Of a DNA stretch of 64,000 bases, positions 13,747-26,640 are shown in pieces. The first letter of the stretch is position 1, and every line of letters begins with the position of its first letter. The position numbers were made by a program, and so were the translations under genes. The DNA is from Metallyticus violacea (taxonomy: Eukaryota > Arthropoda > Insecta > Mantodea > Metallyticidae). The notes under the pieces were generated by a model, which had not been told where the DNA came from, searched no databases, and worked only from the letters and a program-made list of their open reading frames with translations. The DNA lies in contig CM060833.1 in the NCBI GenBank assembly GCA_030762175.1, forward strand, positions 8,886,501 to 8,950,500. Reading direction: 5' to 3'.

Positions 13747-13801
<55 letters not shown>
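13747..13801. repeat. (TA)n-(TG)n compound microsatellite
   Basis: About 19 TA dinucleotides followed by about 8 TG dinucleotides. Confidence 0.97.
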
Positions 13802-13809
13802 GGTGGGTA

Positions 13810-14540
13810 TACTCTAGCGGCCGCATATTTTTTTCATCGACGAAACTCTGTATATGATGATAAACGGTTCATAGAGTTTAACCAGCAAAATTGGACAGTT
13901 AGTGGGGGAGTTAACCTAAAGCAGAAATTTTTAAATTGCTTTAGCGGCCACATTTTTTTTCCAACATAGTGCTATATATGCAATTGAAATAAAATTTAAA
14001 AACTAGTATCTGAAGATCAGCGATATCAAGACTAGTGAAACTGGGAGTTTACGTGAAATCCAAAATTTAAAAATAGACCTAGTGGTACCAATATTTGTTT
14101 TGCAACCAAACCTTATTTATAATAAAATAAGAAAAATATTTCTGAAAATCTGGGAAATATGACCGTAGAGTATATATGAAAACAAAAATTTAATGAGGGG
14201 ATTAAAGGGAAAATTTAAAAATTGTTTTAGAGGTTGCAGCTTTTGTTTTTTTATCAATGTAAATCTGTATGACATTGAAATGAACTAAGAAAAATAGTTT
14301 CTGGAAATCAGGAAATTAGGAGTAGGAGAGTGTAACTGAAAACAGAAATTGAAGTGAATGTTAAAACAACATTTTAGAAATTGCTGTAGTGGCCACACCA
14401 TGGAAATAAAATAATAAAAATAGTTTCAAAAATCAATGAAATCAAACTTAGGAGTGGGGGGATGTTTTCCTGAAACCCCAAATTTAAAAATTGCTCTAGC
14501 AGCGTCAATGTTTGTTTTTTAGTTTCTGAAAATCAGGTAA
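13810..14540. repeat. Degenerate tandem repeat, ~110-160 bp units
   Basis: Six diverged units are marked by the shared junction 'aaaattgctttagcggccacat', seen as variants at about 13,812, 13,940, 14,079, 14,226, 14,386 and 14,495. Each is followed by a T-rich stretch, 'attgaaat(g/a)aa', 'aaatagtttctg(a)aaatca' and 'gtgaaac'. Spacing is 128, 139, 147, 160 and 109 bp. The first unit is fused to the microsatellite. Confidence 0.65.
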
Positions 14541-15559
14541 ATGGGCCATTGGGAATAGGGTTACACTTGCTGAGGAATTTACTTAGTTCACACAGTTCCT
14601 GCACTACCCTTTCTCCCCCTTTCCCCCCCTCTCTCTTTCAGGTAGCTTTAGATATGACTCAAAACTCTACCAGAGGATTTCTGTCTCTACCTCAGCTAGG
14701 AGCGCATTATCCCATATCTATTTAAAGTGATGCTATTTTTCAATTAATATCGTTTTACCTCTCATTGGTCAGATTTCACTGGCTTACAGAAACTGGCAAT
14801 GCTATGTTTATTTCTTTGTTGGTTTCTTCAGTTCCTTTTAATTAAATTATATAAATTTGCTTATTTGTTTATTTTTGAGTTCAAATTTGACTCCGAGCAA
14901 TATTATCTAGTAAGATCCATAATTTTGGTCTTAATAGGATATTTTAAAATTATAGTTCTTACAAATTTTATTAAATTTATCCTCTTTATCTGATAAGTAC
15001 CATATCCTGATCTAAGTTGAGCCAGTTTTCTATTTTTAACTTTAGTAATAAATCCATACTTTTATTCATTTTTATTTTCTGAATATTTTTATACTTTTCT
15101 TGATGTATTAGTATATGATGTTTATCTCTATCAAATGTTTGAAATAACCTTGTCCATAATTTTATACTGCAGGTTTCTGTTCATTCTATCTTCCATCTAT
15201 TGGGTCTATAAAATTATTTTGAATTTCAATATTGTCCCCAAGAATAAGGTGTTTGTTGCATTATTCATTGAATGAATGTTTTTTTTTTGCAACAAACATT
15301 AGAATGAAATTTACATATTATTCTTAGTTTATAAATCAGCAAATATTACTTTTTTAATTCTAATTTAAATACAAAATTGTTCAATTTGATTGTCTTATAA
15401 TTCCCTTATTTCTAAGCTACCTGTTTATTCCTGTATCCATTTAAAGTTATATAAAACCTCCAAAATCACAATTTTCACAAATATGCTTGCCCTCGAGCTC
15501 CTTCCTTAAACTTCTCATCCACTTAACCTAATTTTTTAAAAATTCCGTATTCTGTTTTA
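14541..15559. other. No gene recognised
   Basis: AT-rich sequence with a C/T-rich tract at 14,600-14,640 that ends in 'tctctctttcag'. No coding homology is recognised. Confidence 0.45.
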
Positions 15560-15812
15560 AACTGTGTTGCAAAAATTAGTGCATTGAAGAATAAAGAAAT
15601 TTTGAGGGATCAAGGTTGTCATTTTTAAACTTTTATTTACTTTTGAATGCAAATAAGATATGTAGTTTTTCATTTATATAAATTTATTACTTTGTCAGAC
15701 TTTAACAAAAAGTATAACTTCTTAACAGCAGGAAAAAAATTGAAGGAAAATGACTCGTGCAATTGGTCCCACTATTAGTAATTAAATTAACCTTAACTTT
15801 TGCAACACAGTT
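15560..15812. mobile_element. Possible Tc1/mariner-type MITE
   Basis: A perfect 15-bp terminal inverted repeat, 'aactgtgttgcaaaa' at 15,560-15,574 and its complement at 15,798-15,812, encloses about 220 bp of AT-rich non-coding DNA. TA dinucleotides abut or lie within one base of both ends. Size and structure fit a non-autonomous DNA element, but no second copy is present here to confirm it. Confidence 0.5.
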
Positions 15813-16029
15813 AAATTATAATTATCTTGTGATTTGTCTTATGTTCATCCCAAATACAATTCCTCTACCTTTGTAGTATTTTATATTTTATTACAGAATG
15901 GAAAACACTATCCACTTTCCTATACATAACATCCATTTTTTAAATTTTTCCTTAATCCTTTTAGAAATAATGGCCCTGTACACATCTTCTGAATTGATCA
16001 CAATTTATATATTTCTCCAGTCCTCAATT

Positions 16030-16480
16030 TCAGTTATTTTATGCAAGTCTAAAGAACTTTTGTCCTTATCCTAAATACCTTGCTTCTCTAGATCTTCTCT
16101 CTACCGCACTTATTTCCAAAATCCACTAACATTACTTTTCACCTATTCCAATTTCTTCTCCACCTCCCCAAACCAACTCTTTTCCCAGTATATCTTTTTC
16201 GTACTTAAGATATTCTTTTAGTATTTATCTAAATCTAAACATCTATGCTAATTTTTCAAGGCTCTCTAGACTATATCTTTCCTTCCTACTCTTCCTAGTT
16301 CTGCCAATTTCACCCCTTGATAAACTTTTTGGTATCGCCAGAACTTCTGTACAAAACATTCTATGTACCACATCAACCTTTACTCTCCAAATTTCTATTC
16401 TATAAATCTTTGACTGGACCACAGCCGCATATAGTCTTTATATCTATTTCATTGGCAATGTGGGAAGTTTATACAAACTT
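16030..16480 (-). mobile_element. Decayed LINE reverse-transcriptase C-terminal fragment
   Basis: Minus-strand translation across several stops gives coding-like peptide stretches ('YRIEIWRVKVDVVHRMF', 'EVLAIPKSLSRGEIGR'). These resemble the region downstream of the reverse-transcriptase domain in non-LTR elements, where a '.YG.E.W' motif precedes '.....F...VLGIP'. No ends are definable. The assignment is by composition and motif order only. Confidence 0.4.
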
Positions 16481-16510
16481 ATTCTGGCATTTTTTAAATT
16501 TTACTTAAAT

Positions 16511-16576
16511 GTAAAGTAAGTGAAGCTTTAAGAGTGTGTAGTTCAACTGAATTGTACAATGATATCAATTAATTTA
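16511..16576 (+). mobile_element. Penelope-like element fragment (3' part)
   Basis: The segment beginning 'gtaagtgaagctttaagagt' and continuing through 'agttcaactgaat' and 'caatgatatcaattaa' is nearly identical to the reverse complement of about 35,530-35,600. There the same sequence follows a hammerhead-like core. Here the core itself is absent. Confidence 0.6.
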
Positions 16577-17529
16577 ATTATTCTGGCAGTTTTCATAGCC
16601 AATTTGCCTTTAATTTGTGCACATAATAGACTGCACCTCCCATCTTCAATTATTTGTCCAGTTCTTTCACTATATTGCATCTCTATGAAGTTTCCTTAAT
16701 TTTAATCCTTTTTTAAATACTATTTATTATCTTTAGGTTTTTACTGCTTATCCTTGGACCCAAATCTGCACAAAATCTAGCAATTTCATTGATAGCAGGT
16801 TTTAATCTTATCATGGTTACTGCTCTTTTATGAGATCAGTGAAAAGCAATCCCGGCATTTCTTTCCAATATTTGAGCAGTGACAATTATTTATCATGATC
16901 CTATCCAAGGTATAATCTATAAATAAATAATGGGTTCCCTTTACATACAGGCCTCAAACTCAAATTTTGCCACACATACTGTGGTTTTGTTACCTTCACA
17001 TCTGACTAAACTTTATTCCTTCAGTTGTATTATTTAAAATACAGCCTCAGCATAATCCTGTCTTTTTTTTAAACGTTTTGTATAAACTTAACCTTTAAAA
17101 CTTTTCATATAGACTTCTTTAAACACTAAAGCTAAACCCATTTGAATTAAAGTCTAAATCTTCATTTCAGTTGATATTTGGTTTCTACAGCAACCAAACT
17201 GAGGCTGTAGATTTCATTGTGATTGTCTGTTGCCAGCATGATGTACTATTCATAATGCTGACTTTAAAAAAAAAGTTTATTTGGCAATTCTGCTGACTTG
17301 TGGAATCTTGTAGCCAATAGTTGTACATAAATGAATTGCAAGAGCCCTTTATGTCCTACAAAAGGCTAGGACCTCCTGCTAGAGGGCTAAGCTTGTGATG
17401 AGTTATTCCACATGAGTTAACAAGTCTACTGAAAAAAAAAACTACTATTTTTATAGTTTCTTGTCCTTCTCAAGTACTTGCCATTTCCCACTGCACACAT
17501 TTCTATTGTGGATGATGCTTGACTAGTGA
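16577..17529. other. No gene recognised
   Basis: AT-rich sequence without recognised coding or repeat structure. Confidence 0.4.
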
Positions 17530-17820
17530 TTTTAATTTTGGTTTATTTGCAGATGCTCTTTAACATCTCAGGTCATCAGCATCCCATTCAAATTAGGGCA
17601 TGAAACAGCAGACAAATTTTGCTCAGAGGCCTTTTTTCAGGCTTAAGGTTCTTTATCGTGTTGTAAATGTATGACACAAGACCCACGGCTCTACTTCCTT
17701 TCTGAAGGAAGCCATACTTAGGATTTTTACGCCCAATAAAATCTATCATTCCTGGCTGGGATCGAACCCGCGATCTTGCGTTTAGAAGGAAAGTATGGTT
17801 ACCACATCATCACCAGCACT
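17530..17820 (-). mobile_element. SINE-A copy, near full length
   Basis: tRNA-derived SINE on the minus strand, diverged. The tRNA-like head lies at the right end (B-box complement around 17,760-17,775, 'gggatcgaacccgcgatc') and the conserved body and tail to the left ('gaaggaagccatacttagga', 'tttgctcagaggcc', 'catcagcatcccattcaa'). Imperfect target-site duplication: gactagtga (17,521-17,529) and gacttgtga (17,821-17,829). Confidence 0.85.
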
Positions 17821-18726
17821 GACTTGTGAATTCAGATGTTCCTTGAATTTGTCTTTCCATCTTTTCAGTCATCCTGGAGTCCTCTGTACTGTGTAATGGT
17901 CCCACTGTGCTCTTTTATCCCGCTTTGGCATATTGCTATGCTCCGCTGTTTGTTGGTAAGGAACCAGATCTGACATCCATATATCTGCTAGCATGAGGAA
18001 GACATGAGTTGGGTGACTAGAGTTTGTTGTTTAGAGATGTCTTGCAATATGAACTTTAGAGACCAGAAAGTACCGAAATATTAGTCACTCATTTTAAACA
18101 TATAGATTATGTAGCAATTGTTTATAGTACCGAGTAGCTTATACTTTGTGGGAATAGGACAAAATTCTGAAATTCTTCCATTAGCATTGGTTTTGGCTGA
18201 TAGGACACAGTAACTTGATGGTTAAGAGCATGTGGATAAGTGGTTAGCTTATTAGCTTGGGGAGTATTTTATATCAGTACTTTTCAAAGTAGTAGTTGTA
18301 GTGGTGCTAATAGTGTTTGTTTCATAGTAATTATATGCTTACAAAGTAAGCTACCATATTTCATTAATGTGGACAACAGTGGTTAAAAAATACTATTCAA
18401 ACTTGAACAGTTTTGATCATCCTAATTCACCACTACTCCTAAAATTGCCTTCATCTGACAAGTTCAAATTAATCAGGTTCTAGTTCAAACTTCTAGAAAA
18501 GATTCCAAATAATTGAGAAAACTAACTCCCTCTACATTTAAAGAGTCATTTAATTCAACTTCACACATTTTGGAAAGTATTCACATTTATAGATAAAATA
18601 AACCTTTTGTTCTATGTTACATACAAAATTGTGATTTGGTTTTCAAGTCTTCATTTCTGTCTTTAAGAATCTTGATAAGAGTGTTAAAAATATTTGGTTT
18701 AAAAAAAGAAAATACTACTGCTATGA
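17821..18726. other. No gene recognised
   Basis: Unremarkable AT-rich DNA. Confidence 0.4.
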
Positions 18727-19050
18727 ATGGCTGAGGTCATTAAGAAGCAGACTCGAAACAGGAGGGGTTCAATTCCCACCAGGACCATCCTCCCTGACAG
18801 GTTTATTTCAAGTTTTCCTTGGGCCTTAAATGGCAAATGCTTTGGAAGTACCCTAAACTTAGACCTGAAACACTTACTTGCTTTAAAAAAATAATCTTCC
18901 AGTTTATCATTTCATCTAATGTATCGTCAGTGTCTACTGCCTGTGGTGCTCACTATTTAAAACAGGTGTGAAAAACTTAATAAAAATTGTAACAAAAAAT
19001 TGTCTCGTAGTATGGCTTGCTTCGTTCATTCATTTCATTCATTCGCTCAT
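18727..19050 (+). mobile_element. SINE-B copy
   Basis: Second tRNA-derived SINE family. A tRNA-like head ('ggctgaggtcattaagaag', then 'ggttcaattcccaccagga') is followed by a body with 'taaatggcaaatgc', 'cctgaaacacttac', 'tgtatcgtcagtg', 'gcctgtggtgctc' and 'acaggtgtgaaa', and by an ATTC-rich tail near 19,025-19,050. Five other copies or fragments share this order in the window. Confidence 0.8.
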
Positions 19051-21492
19051 TCAAGATCAATTGGAAGGCCATAATGCATTTATAAACTTCACTCCATAAA
19101 AAACATAATGGGCCATTCTAATTGTACTCTAAATTTGAAGAGAGGTATGGAACATTTTAACGAAGAAAATTGCTGCTTGTCTTCTGGTGATATTTTCAGT
19201 AATCAGTTTTACTCTTGGAAGAGAGCTGAATCACAATATGATATATAATAAAATGGCACATATATAGAACACATACTGGTGGAACATTTCCAAACCTGTG
19301 CAAATGCCAAAACAGTCCATTAGGTCTATTTTTAATACATCAAGACTGACTGGGCCTGCTGGAACAGAGTCAAGAATTTGAAAAATATCACTTTAGGCAG
19401 TATACTTCTTCCACTAGAATCAGTAGAAAAAGTGAGAAAATCTCAAGTCTTTTGATATATTGAAGTTTACCTTTGGCAACAATGGACAAGAGTTCAAGTC
19501 TTCTGATATGTAGAAGATGACCTTTGGCAACAAGGGACAGAGATTAATGGATGATAATAAGACTAAAGTTATACCATAATAAATCTCTTGGCAGAGTATG
19601 GGCTGGCACTATCTGCTAATAAACTGTCCATAGAAATGCAGCAATTAAGAGATTGAGTCTGCAGCTGTATCCTGCACACGGAAACACCTCAGGTATTTTT
19701 ATTTTTTTACTTTGCATCACATTAATATGGCAATTAAGACATTCACATTTAGATAAGCTGGCAATCTATAAATGAATACTTGGCCACATAGACATTTGTG
19801 TGTGTATATACTTTTTTTTAAAGTTAGGGATGAAATTATAGCATCTAAAATATATTAAAGTTTGCTCAAAACTACAATTTATAAACTTATTTTTCACCCA
19901 AGTTCTTTGAAAGTACATTGCATCCCTTTGACAAAATAAAAAAAAATTAGTCTCCCCCAGATTTTACATGTCTATCAGAGAATTCTGCAGATGCTCATAA
20001 ACACTGCATTCACAATGGGCACGCAGTAAGTGCACACTGCAGTGGGTGCTTTGCCTGTAAACTTAATGGCCACATTCATAAGCACCTGGAAAGGGAACAT
20101 TAGGATAGAATAATTATGGCCAATCTATTTAGAAGGATCCCTCGGCATGTATAGTGCCCTGAAACTGGGACATATATATCAAATTTCTACAGTAATGTGG
20201 GAGAGAGGCTAAAACATTCCAGGCTTCTTGAATTTGTGCCTATAAGCAAGGTTTTTCCATCTTGTATGTGCAGCCTATTGCATTTAGATAGAACAAATAC
20301 TGAAGGAAATATAATATTCATTATAATAAATATATATATTTTGTTAAGACTTACTGTGTATGCGAAACAATATTATGCAACTAATTTATCATAATATATT
20401 ACAAAGTTTATTAAAAAAGTGCTTTATGCCAGGAGGAGAATCTATGCTGTTAACCACAGCATCCTTGCATGTACCGCCAGAGCTAACAGAAAACACACAT
20501 ACTAATCAGTCTTCAGTGCATGCCATGTAACACAAATGCTGCAGTGGCTACATTACCTTTGCTCGATCTTTGTGAAGTATCAGCTGTCTTGAGTAGGACT
20601 TATAAGAATTTAGCTTTCAAGAGAATCTTTTTTTTTTATTTGGGTCAAAGGGTGTCCTTCAAACATGCACATTTTCTAAATAAATTACAATTGCATAAAT
20701 CTTAAATAGGGCAGGGAAAGGCAGCAAATACCTTGATAACAGGCAATGCAATTTTATATAAGATATTTAAAATGTATGAAAAAAATCATATAAATTCACT
20801 TGATAATGTTAAATATTTAGACAGATTTTTGTTACTATTACAAAAGACTTCATTACTCATGAAATAGCAAGAGCTAATTTTAGCAATATATGCTGTCGAT
20901 TTACAGGCCAAGAAAGTTGTTTCTGTGATTTATATTAAAAATAATCATGCAGCAAAAGATTCCATGACTTGCATATAAATAACGAATTTAATTAAATTTG
21001 TTCTTTGCTTTAAACTGTTCATAGAACATGGTATGTCGGCTTGTATTACAAATTATTCTAGTTAGATTAACTTAAAAGTAAACTCTAAAAATCTATTAAA
21101 GTAACAATTCATATGTATTTAGCAAAATAGATGTTTAACAAATAATATTTTTGTGAAATGCAATTAAGTCAAATCTTCATAATTTTCACTCTTAAAATAC
21201 AGGAATTTTTTTGACCTGGAACACTTAATAAATTTATATGGAGGAAACTTCCAAATATGGTTTTTTTCATTGCTAATATGCCTCAGAATGTGACATAATT
21301 TAATAAGAGGCAAAATTAAATTTTTAAAATTTTAAGTTTTCAGTGCTAAGATTAAAAGTACTGTTCTTAAAAATAATTAGTAATGCATTCTCAACAATAT
21401 TTAAAAGTATAAAATACAAAAAGTTTGCTATTTTGTTTCAGGCAGATGTGTAAATGGAGATAGCACGATTTTATAACTGAAATAAATCTGCT
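19051..21492. other. No gene recognised; small local duplication
   Basis: No coding homology. A 51-bp imperfect tandem duplication starts at 19,443 and 19,494 ('tcaagtcttttgatat' and 'tcaagtcttctgatat', each followed by 'cctttggcaaca'). Confidence 0.45.
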
Positions 21493-22920
21493 GCTGCAAA
21501 TGTTATGTTCTCCACATCTTAAGTGATCTACTTCCAACTGTTATGTTCTCCACATCTTAAGTGATCTACTTCCAACTGTTATGTTCTCCACATCTTAAGT
21601 GATCTACTTCCAACTGTTATGTTCTCCACATCTTAAGTGATCTACTTCCAACTGTTATGTTCTCCACATCTTAAGTGATCTACTTCCAACTGTTATGTTC
21701 TCCACATCTTAAGTGATCTACTTCCAACCATTATGTTCTCCACATCTTAAGTGATCTACTTCCAACTGTTATGTTCTCCACATCTTAAGTGATCTACTTC
21801 CAACTGTTATGTTCTTCACATCTTAAGTGATCTACTTCCAACCATTATGTTCTCCACATCTTAAGTGATCTACTTCCAACTGTTATGTTCTCCACATCTT
21901 AAGTGATCTACTTCCAACTGTTATGTTCTCCACATCTTAAGTGATCTACTTCCAACTGTTATGTTCTCCACATCTTAAGTGATCTACTTCCAACTGTTAT
22001 GTTCTCCACATCTTAAGTGATCTACTTCCAACCATTATGTTCTCCACATCTTAAGTGATCTACCAACCATTATGTTCTCCACATCTTAAGTGATCTACTT
22101 CCAACCATTATGTTCTCCACATCTTAAGTGATCTACTTCCAACTGTTATGTTCTCCACATCTTAAGTGATCTACTTCCAACTGTTATGTTCTCCACATCT
22201 TAAGTGATCTACTTCCAACCATTATGTTCTCCACATCTTAAGTGATCTACCAACCATTATGTTCTCCACATCTTAAGTGATCTACTTCCAACTGTTATGT
22301 TCTCCACATCTTAAGTGATCTACTTCCAACTGTTATGTTCTCCACATCTTAAGTGATCTACTTCCAACCATTATGTTCTCCACATCTTAAGTGATCTACT
22401 TCCAACTGTTATGTTCTCCACATCTTAAGTGATCTACTTCCAACCATTATGTTCTCCACATCTTAAGTGATCTACCAACCATTATGTTCTCCACATCTTA
22501 AGTGATCTACCAACCATTATGTTCTCCACATCTTAAGTGATCTACTTCCAACTGTTATGTTCTCCACATCTTAAGTGATCTACTTCCAACCATTATGTTC
22601 TCCACATCTTAAGTGATCTACCAACCATTATGTTCTCCACATCTTAAGTGATCTACCAACCATTATGTTCTCCACATCTTAAGTGATCTACTTCCAACTG
22701 TTATGTTCTCCGCATTTTAAGTGTATTTCAAGAATACATCTACTTGTGCATTTGTTATGTTCTCCGCATTTTAAGTGTATTTCAAGAATACATCTACTTC
22801 AACTGTTATGTTCAAATTTTAAGTGTATATCAAGAATACACTTCTAAAACTGTTATGTTCTCAATATTTTAAGTGTATATCAAGAATAAATCTACTTCCA
22901 CAATTAAGTTCTACTGTTTT
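21493..22920. repeat. 38-bp minisatellite, about 36 units
   Basis: About 32 almost identical units of 38 bp: 'ctgttatgttctccacat' + 'cttaagtgatctacttccaa'. The first three bases are either ctg or cca. Six cca-type units (ending at about 22,063, 22,251, 22,474, 22,508, 22,622 and 22,656) lack 4 bp ('gatctaccaa' for 'gatctacttccaa') and are 34 bp long. The right edge (22,690-22,920) decays into longer diverged units with 'cgcattttaagtgtatttca' and 'agaatacatctactt'. No open frame of 60 codons crosses it. Confidence 0.97.
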
Positions 22921-24049
22921 AACTGTGTAAACAACAAATTTGTATTGTAAAAAATGTGTATATAAATGCTATATTGATATTACTTGTTAATACAAATATA
23001 ATGAACAAAATGTTCAGTTATATTGAATGAAATGCAGAAAATTAAGGATACTTAGTAGAGACATAACAATTTTTGTCTTGAACTTAAACAGAATTCAAGG
23101 TGTTTTTCTGAAAAATTATGTCCTAATGAAAATTTTACTTACTAAGCATTTATTTCTAAATAATAAAAAGTTTTAAATTTTGGATAACATTTTATAACTA
23201 TTTGAATAAACCAGAAAAAGTCCATTTTTGACATATTTTCTGCTTTAGGTGCACTTTTCCCATGAGCTAATATTTTCAGCAGTTTTTCCTCTGATTTTAA
23301 AATCAGTTTGAAAACTTGTTACTTAATTTTGTGTGAAATATGTAATTTAAAGGAAAAATTTAATTTTTGAAATTATCATTTTATGCAAATTGCAAAGCAT
23401 ATGAAAGTGTTTTTGCACATGCATAAAATAATTCATAGCTCTATCTGCATAGGTTTTAAGAAAAGTGCACCTAAAGTTCAAAATATGCCAGTTCGGGCAA
23501 GTGGCAAAAATGCAAGTGTTGTGTAATAGCATGATGACAATATTTAAATTACCATTTAAGAAATGTAAATTCTTCAAACAAAATGATATACGAGTGTAAT
23601 GTGCAAACTATATAGTTTAATAATGTGCATTAAAATAATTTTTTGATTTAAAATCTGAAGGAATGGAAAAGAGGGTATGGTATCCAGGCTACCATATTTA
23701 AATATCCATTTAAATCTATATAAATGCTGAAAACAAACAAAAATAAATGGGTATAATCTGTAAACTATATAGTTTCATGTTATGCTTAGTCAAAAATCAT
23801 ATTTTTGACTGATAAGCTTTACCAAGTGTCCTTAGTGTAAAAATTACATGATAATCAGGCTATACATATTTGTTGACGCTGAACTTAAAATTTGAATGAT
23901 CACAAGAGTTTTATTTTTTTTTCAGCTTTAGTTAATCACAATAGTTCATTTTTTTTCTTTTTTTTTTAGTTACATCTGAACATTTTGTTTTAGTAAGTCT
24001 GTTAGTCATAAACTCAACATCTTAAGTCAAGTTATGATAGACTAGTTTA
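22921..24049. other. No gene recognised
   Basis: AT-rich. A short hairpin (agtcaaaaat / atttttgact) lies at 23,788-23,810. Nothing else is recognised. Confidence 0.45.
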
Positions 24050-24655
24050 TACAAAGTTTTCACTAAAAATTATCCCACAGTGTGGTGAGATGTGTTGAAT
24101 CCAGTCTGCTGCAAGCAGTATTCTCCACTATTTCCTGTACAAGTGGGATAGTTTTTACGTGAATGCCTAGTATTTTATCAATATTTTATAATTTTGTTAA
24201 TATGAACATCACAAGTAAATTGTACAGCCCTAAAATAGTACATATAACTTGGTTTAAGATTAAAAATAAATGAATATATGCTGATGTGAAATTTAAAATA
24301 TTCTGGTATACACAGATTGCAATTCAAATCAAAATGACAATACCAACTCAATAACTTAGTCAAGTTATAAGTATATATAAAGCTTTTGTATAAAAACTAT
24401 CCATGTGTGGTGTTTTGAATCCAGCCTGCTGCAAGCAGCATTCCCCACTCTTTCCCCTAAAAGTTGGATAGTTTTCATATGAAAGCTTAGTATTTTATCA
24501 ATATTTTATATTTTTCTCAATATGGCCATCATAAGTAAATTGTACAGTCATAAAATAATAAATATATCTGGATTAAGATAAAAAATAATTGATGGCATCT
24601 TGATGTGAAATTAAAAATATTCTGGTGTATATTTAAAGATTAATCTCAACCAAAA
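24050..24655. repeat. Two-copy tandem duplication, ~320-bp unit
   Basis: The segments at about 24,050-24,320 and 24,370-24,640 align along their length. Shared landmarks include 'gttgaatccag.ctgctgcaagcag', 'tagtattttatcaatatttta' and 'agtaaattgtacag', with 'gctgcaagcag' offset by 320 bp. Divergence indicates an old duplication. Confidence 0.85.
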
Positions 24656-24949
24656 TGGCAATCTTGTAAAAGTGTTATTAAAACTAAAACTTAAAAAATG
24701 TAATAAGAAAATGGAGATAAATATTTAAATGTGATGCTACAGTAATATACTGTGGGCTGTTTTTAAATCAAACATGAATTCAAACAAATGTATTCCCCTT
24801 GAAATTCCTATTGAAACCAATGTTAAAATTCATATTTAATTCAAAATTTTGAACATTTGCATAATTCAAAAGCAGAATTTTGTTTATTCAAAAATCAATA
24901 GATAATCCTGAATTTCAATGTGTTTTAATGGAAATTTACAAAAAATATT

Positions 24950-26640
24950 AACAGTGGTTAGGTTAAGATAGCAAACAAAATGCAGTTTCAATGGGTTTAC
25001 AGTTATCCAAAGACAAGAGTGAAAAGGAATCTGGAATAAATGTCATTACTAAAACTATGGAATACTACCAACGAATTACCAAGCTGCATTCAAAATAATT
25101 TAATTTACTGTTTTGTTATGTAAATGGATTTGTCTTTCACTATAGGACAACACACTTTTTTTTTTTTTTTTTTTTAACATTTTTCAATGCATAATATTTA
25201 TGTAAAAAGTCACCTTTGTTTCATTTTCATTAATAATATGAATATGTATATTGAAACAATGTTAAAAATTCCTATTTAATTTAAAAAGTTTTTTTATTTG
25301 TATAATTAAAAATTGTTGCTTATTCCTGAATTCCAATTTTTTGCTTTAATGGATTTTTTAAAAATAATCTTGTGTATACACAGATAACTATTCAAATCAA
25401 AAATATAACATCTCTTGTATAAAAGTATTATAAAACTTAAAAATGTAATAAGAAAATTAAATATTTAAATGTGATACTGCAGTAAAATCGAATAATGCTG
25501 CAGTAATATCTTTTTAATTCAAAATGTTTAACCTTTTATTTGTATAATTCAAAAATGAATTTTGTTAATTCAAAAAGAGTAGCTATTCCTGAATTCCAAT
25601 GTGTTTTAATAGAAATTTCCAGGAATTTTTAGCAGTCTTTAGACAGTAATTGGAATAATGGAGTTTAAATGGGTTTACAGTTATCCAAAGACAGAAATGG
25701 AAAAGGGTATGAGGAAAATATGTAAAATCACTAAAACTATGGAATACTACCAGCAAATTATAGAGCTATACTGAAAAATAATTTTACTGCCAACTTTGTT
25801 ATTGTAAGTAGATTTTTGTCTTTCATTATAGGACAACACACAAAATATGGCAGTTTTTAACATTTTTCAATGCATGTTATTTCTAAAAAAAAGTCATCCT
25901 TTATTTTCTTTATTAATATGTATATGTTTATTGAAATCAATGTCAAAATTCCCTGTTTAATTAAAAATTTTGAACCATTTATTTGGATAATTCAAAAGCA
26001 GAATTTCAAACAGCAATACTTATTCCTGAATTGCAATTTGTTGCTTTAATAGATGTTTTCAAAATATTCTATTGTATACACAGAATACTATCAAATCAAA
26101 AGTATAATAAATCTTATATAAAAATGTTATCAAACTTAAATTATGTAATAAGAAATGAAAAATATTTAAATGTGATACTGCTATAATATTCTATGAAATC
26201 TTTTTAATTCAAATATGAATAATTAGAACAAACTTATTTCCCTTGAAATTCCTACTGAAACCAATGTTAAAAATTCCAATTTAATTCATATTGAATCTTT
26301 TTTCATAATTCAAAAGCAGAATTTTGTTAATTCAAAAAGCAGTGGTTATTTCTGAATTTCATTGTGTTTTAATATAAATTTTCAAGAATTTTTAGCAGTG
26401 GTTATACAGCAAATAGAATAATGCAATTTCAATGGGTTTTCAGTTGTCCAAAAGTCAGAAGTGGAAAAAAAGGTATGAAGAAAAAATATGGCATCACTAA
26501 AACTATAGAATACTACAAACATTATTGAATTACATTAACAATTAATTTAATTTACTGCCAACTTTGTTATTGTAAGTGGATTTTTGTCTTTCAATATAGG
26601 ATAACACATGTAATATGACAGTTTGAAGATTTTCAAATAC
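24950..26640. repeat. Three-copy degenerate tandem repeat, ~680-760-bp unit
   Basis: The landmark 'atgggtttacagttatccaaa' occurs at 24,991, 25,669 and (as 'atgggttttcagttgtccaaa') 26,432. Each is followed by 'actaaaactatggaatacta', 'tttaatttactg', 'ttgttat' and 'ggatttttgtctttca.tatagga'. Offsets are 678 and 763 bp. Intervening blocks also repeat ('gaaattcctattgaaaccaa', 'aattcaaaagcagaattttg'). Not coding. Confidence 0.85.

Noticed and set aside
13667..13969. 100-codon open frame
   Set aside because: A large part is translated (TA)n/(TG)n microsatellite (YIYIYI...CVCV).
21493..22920. CRISPR array
   Set aside because: Units are directly adjacent with no unique spacers and the DNA is clearly eukaryotic; it is a minisatellite.
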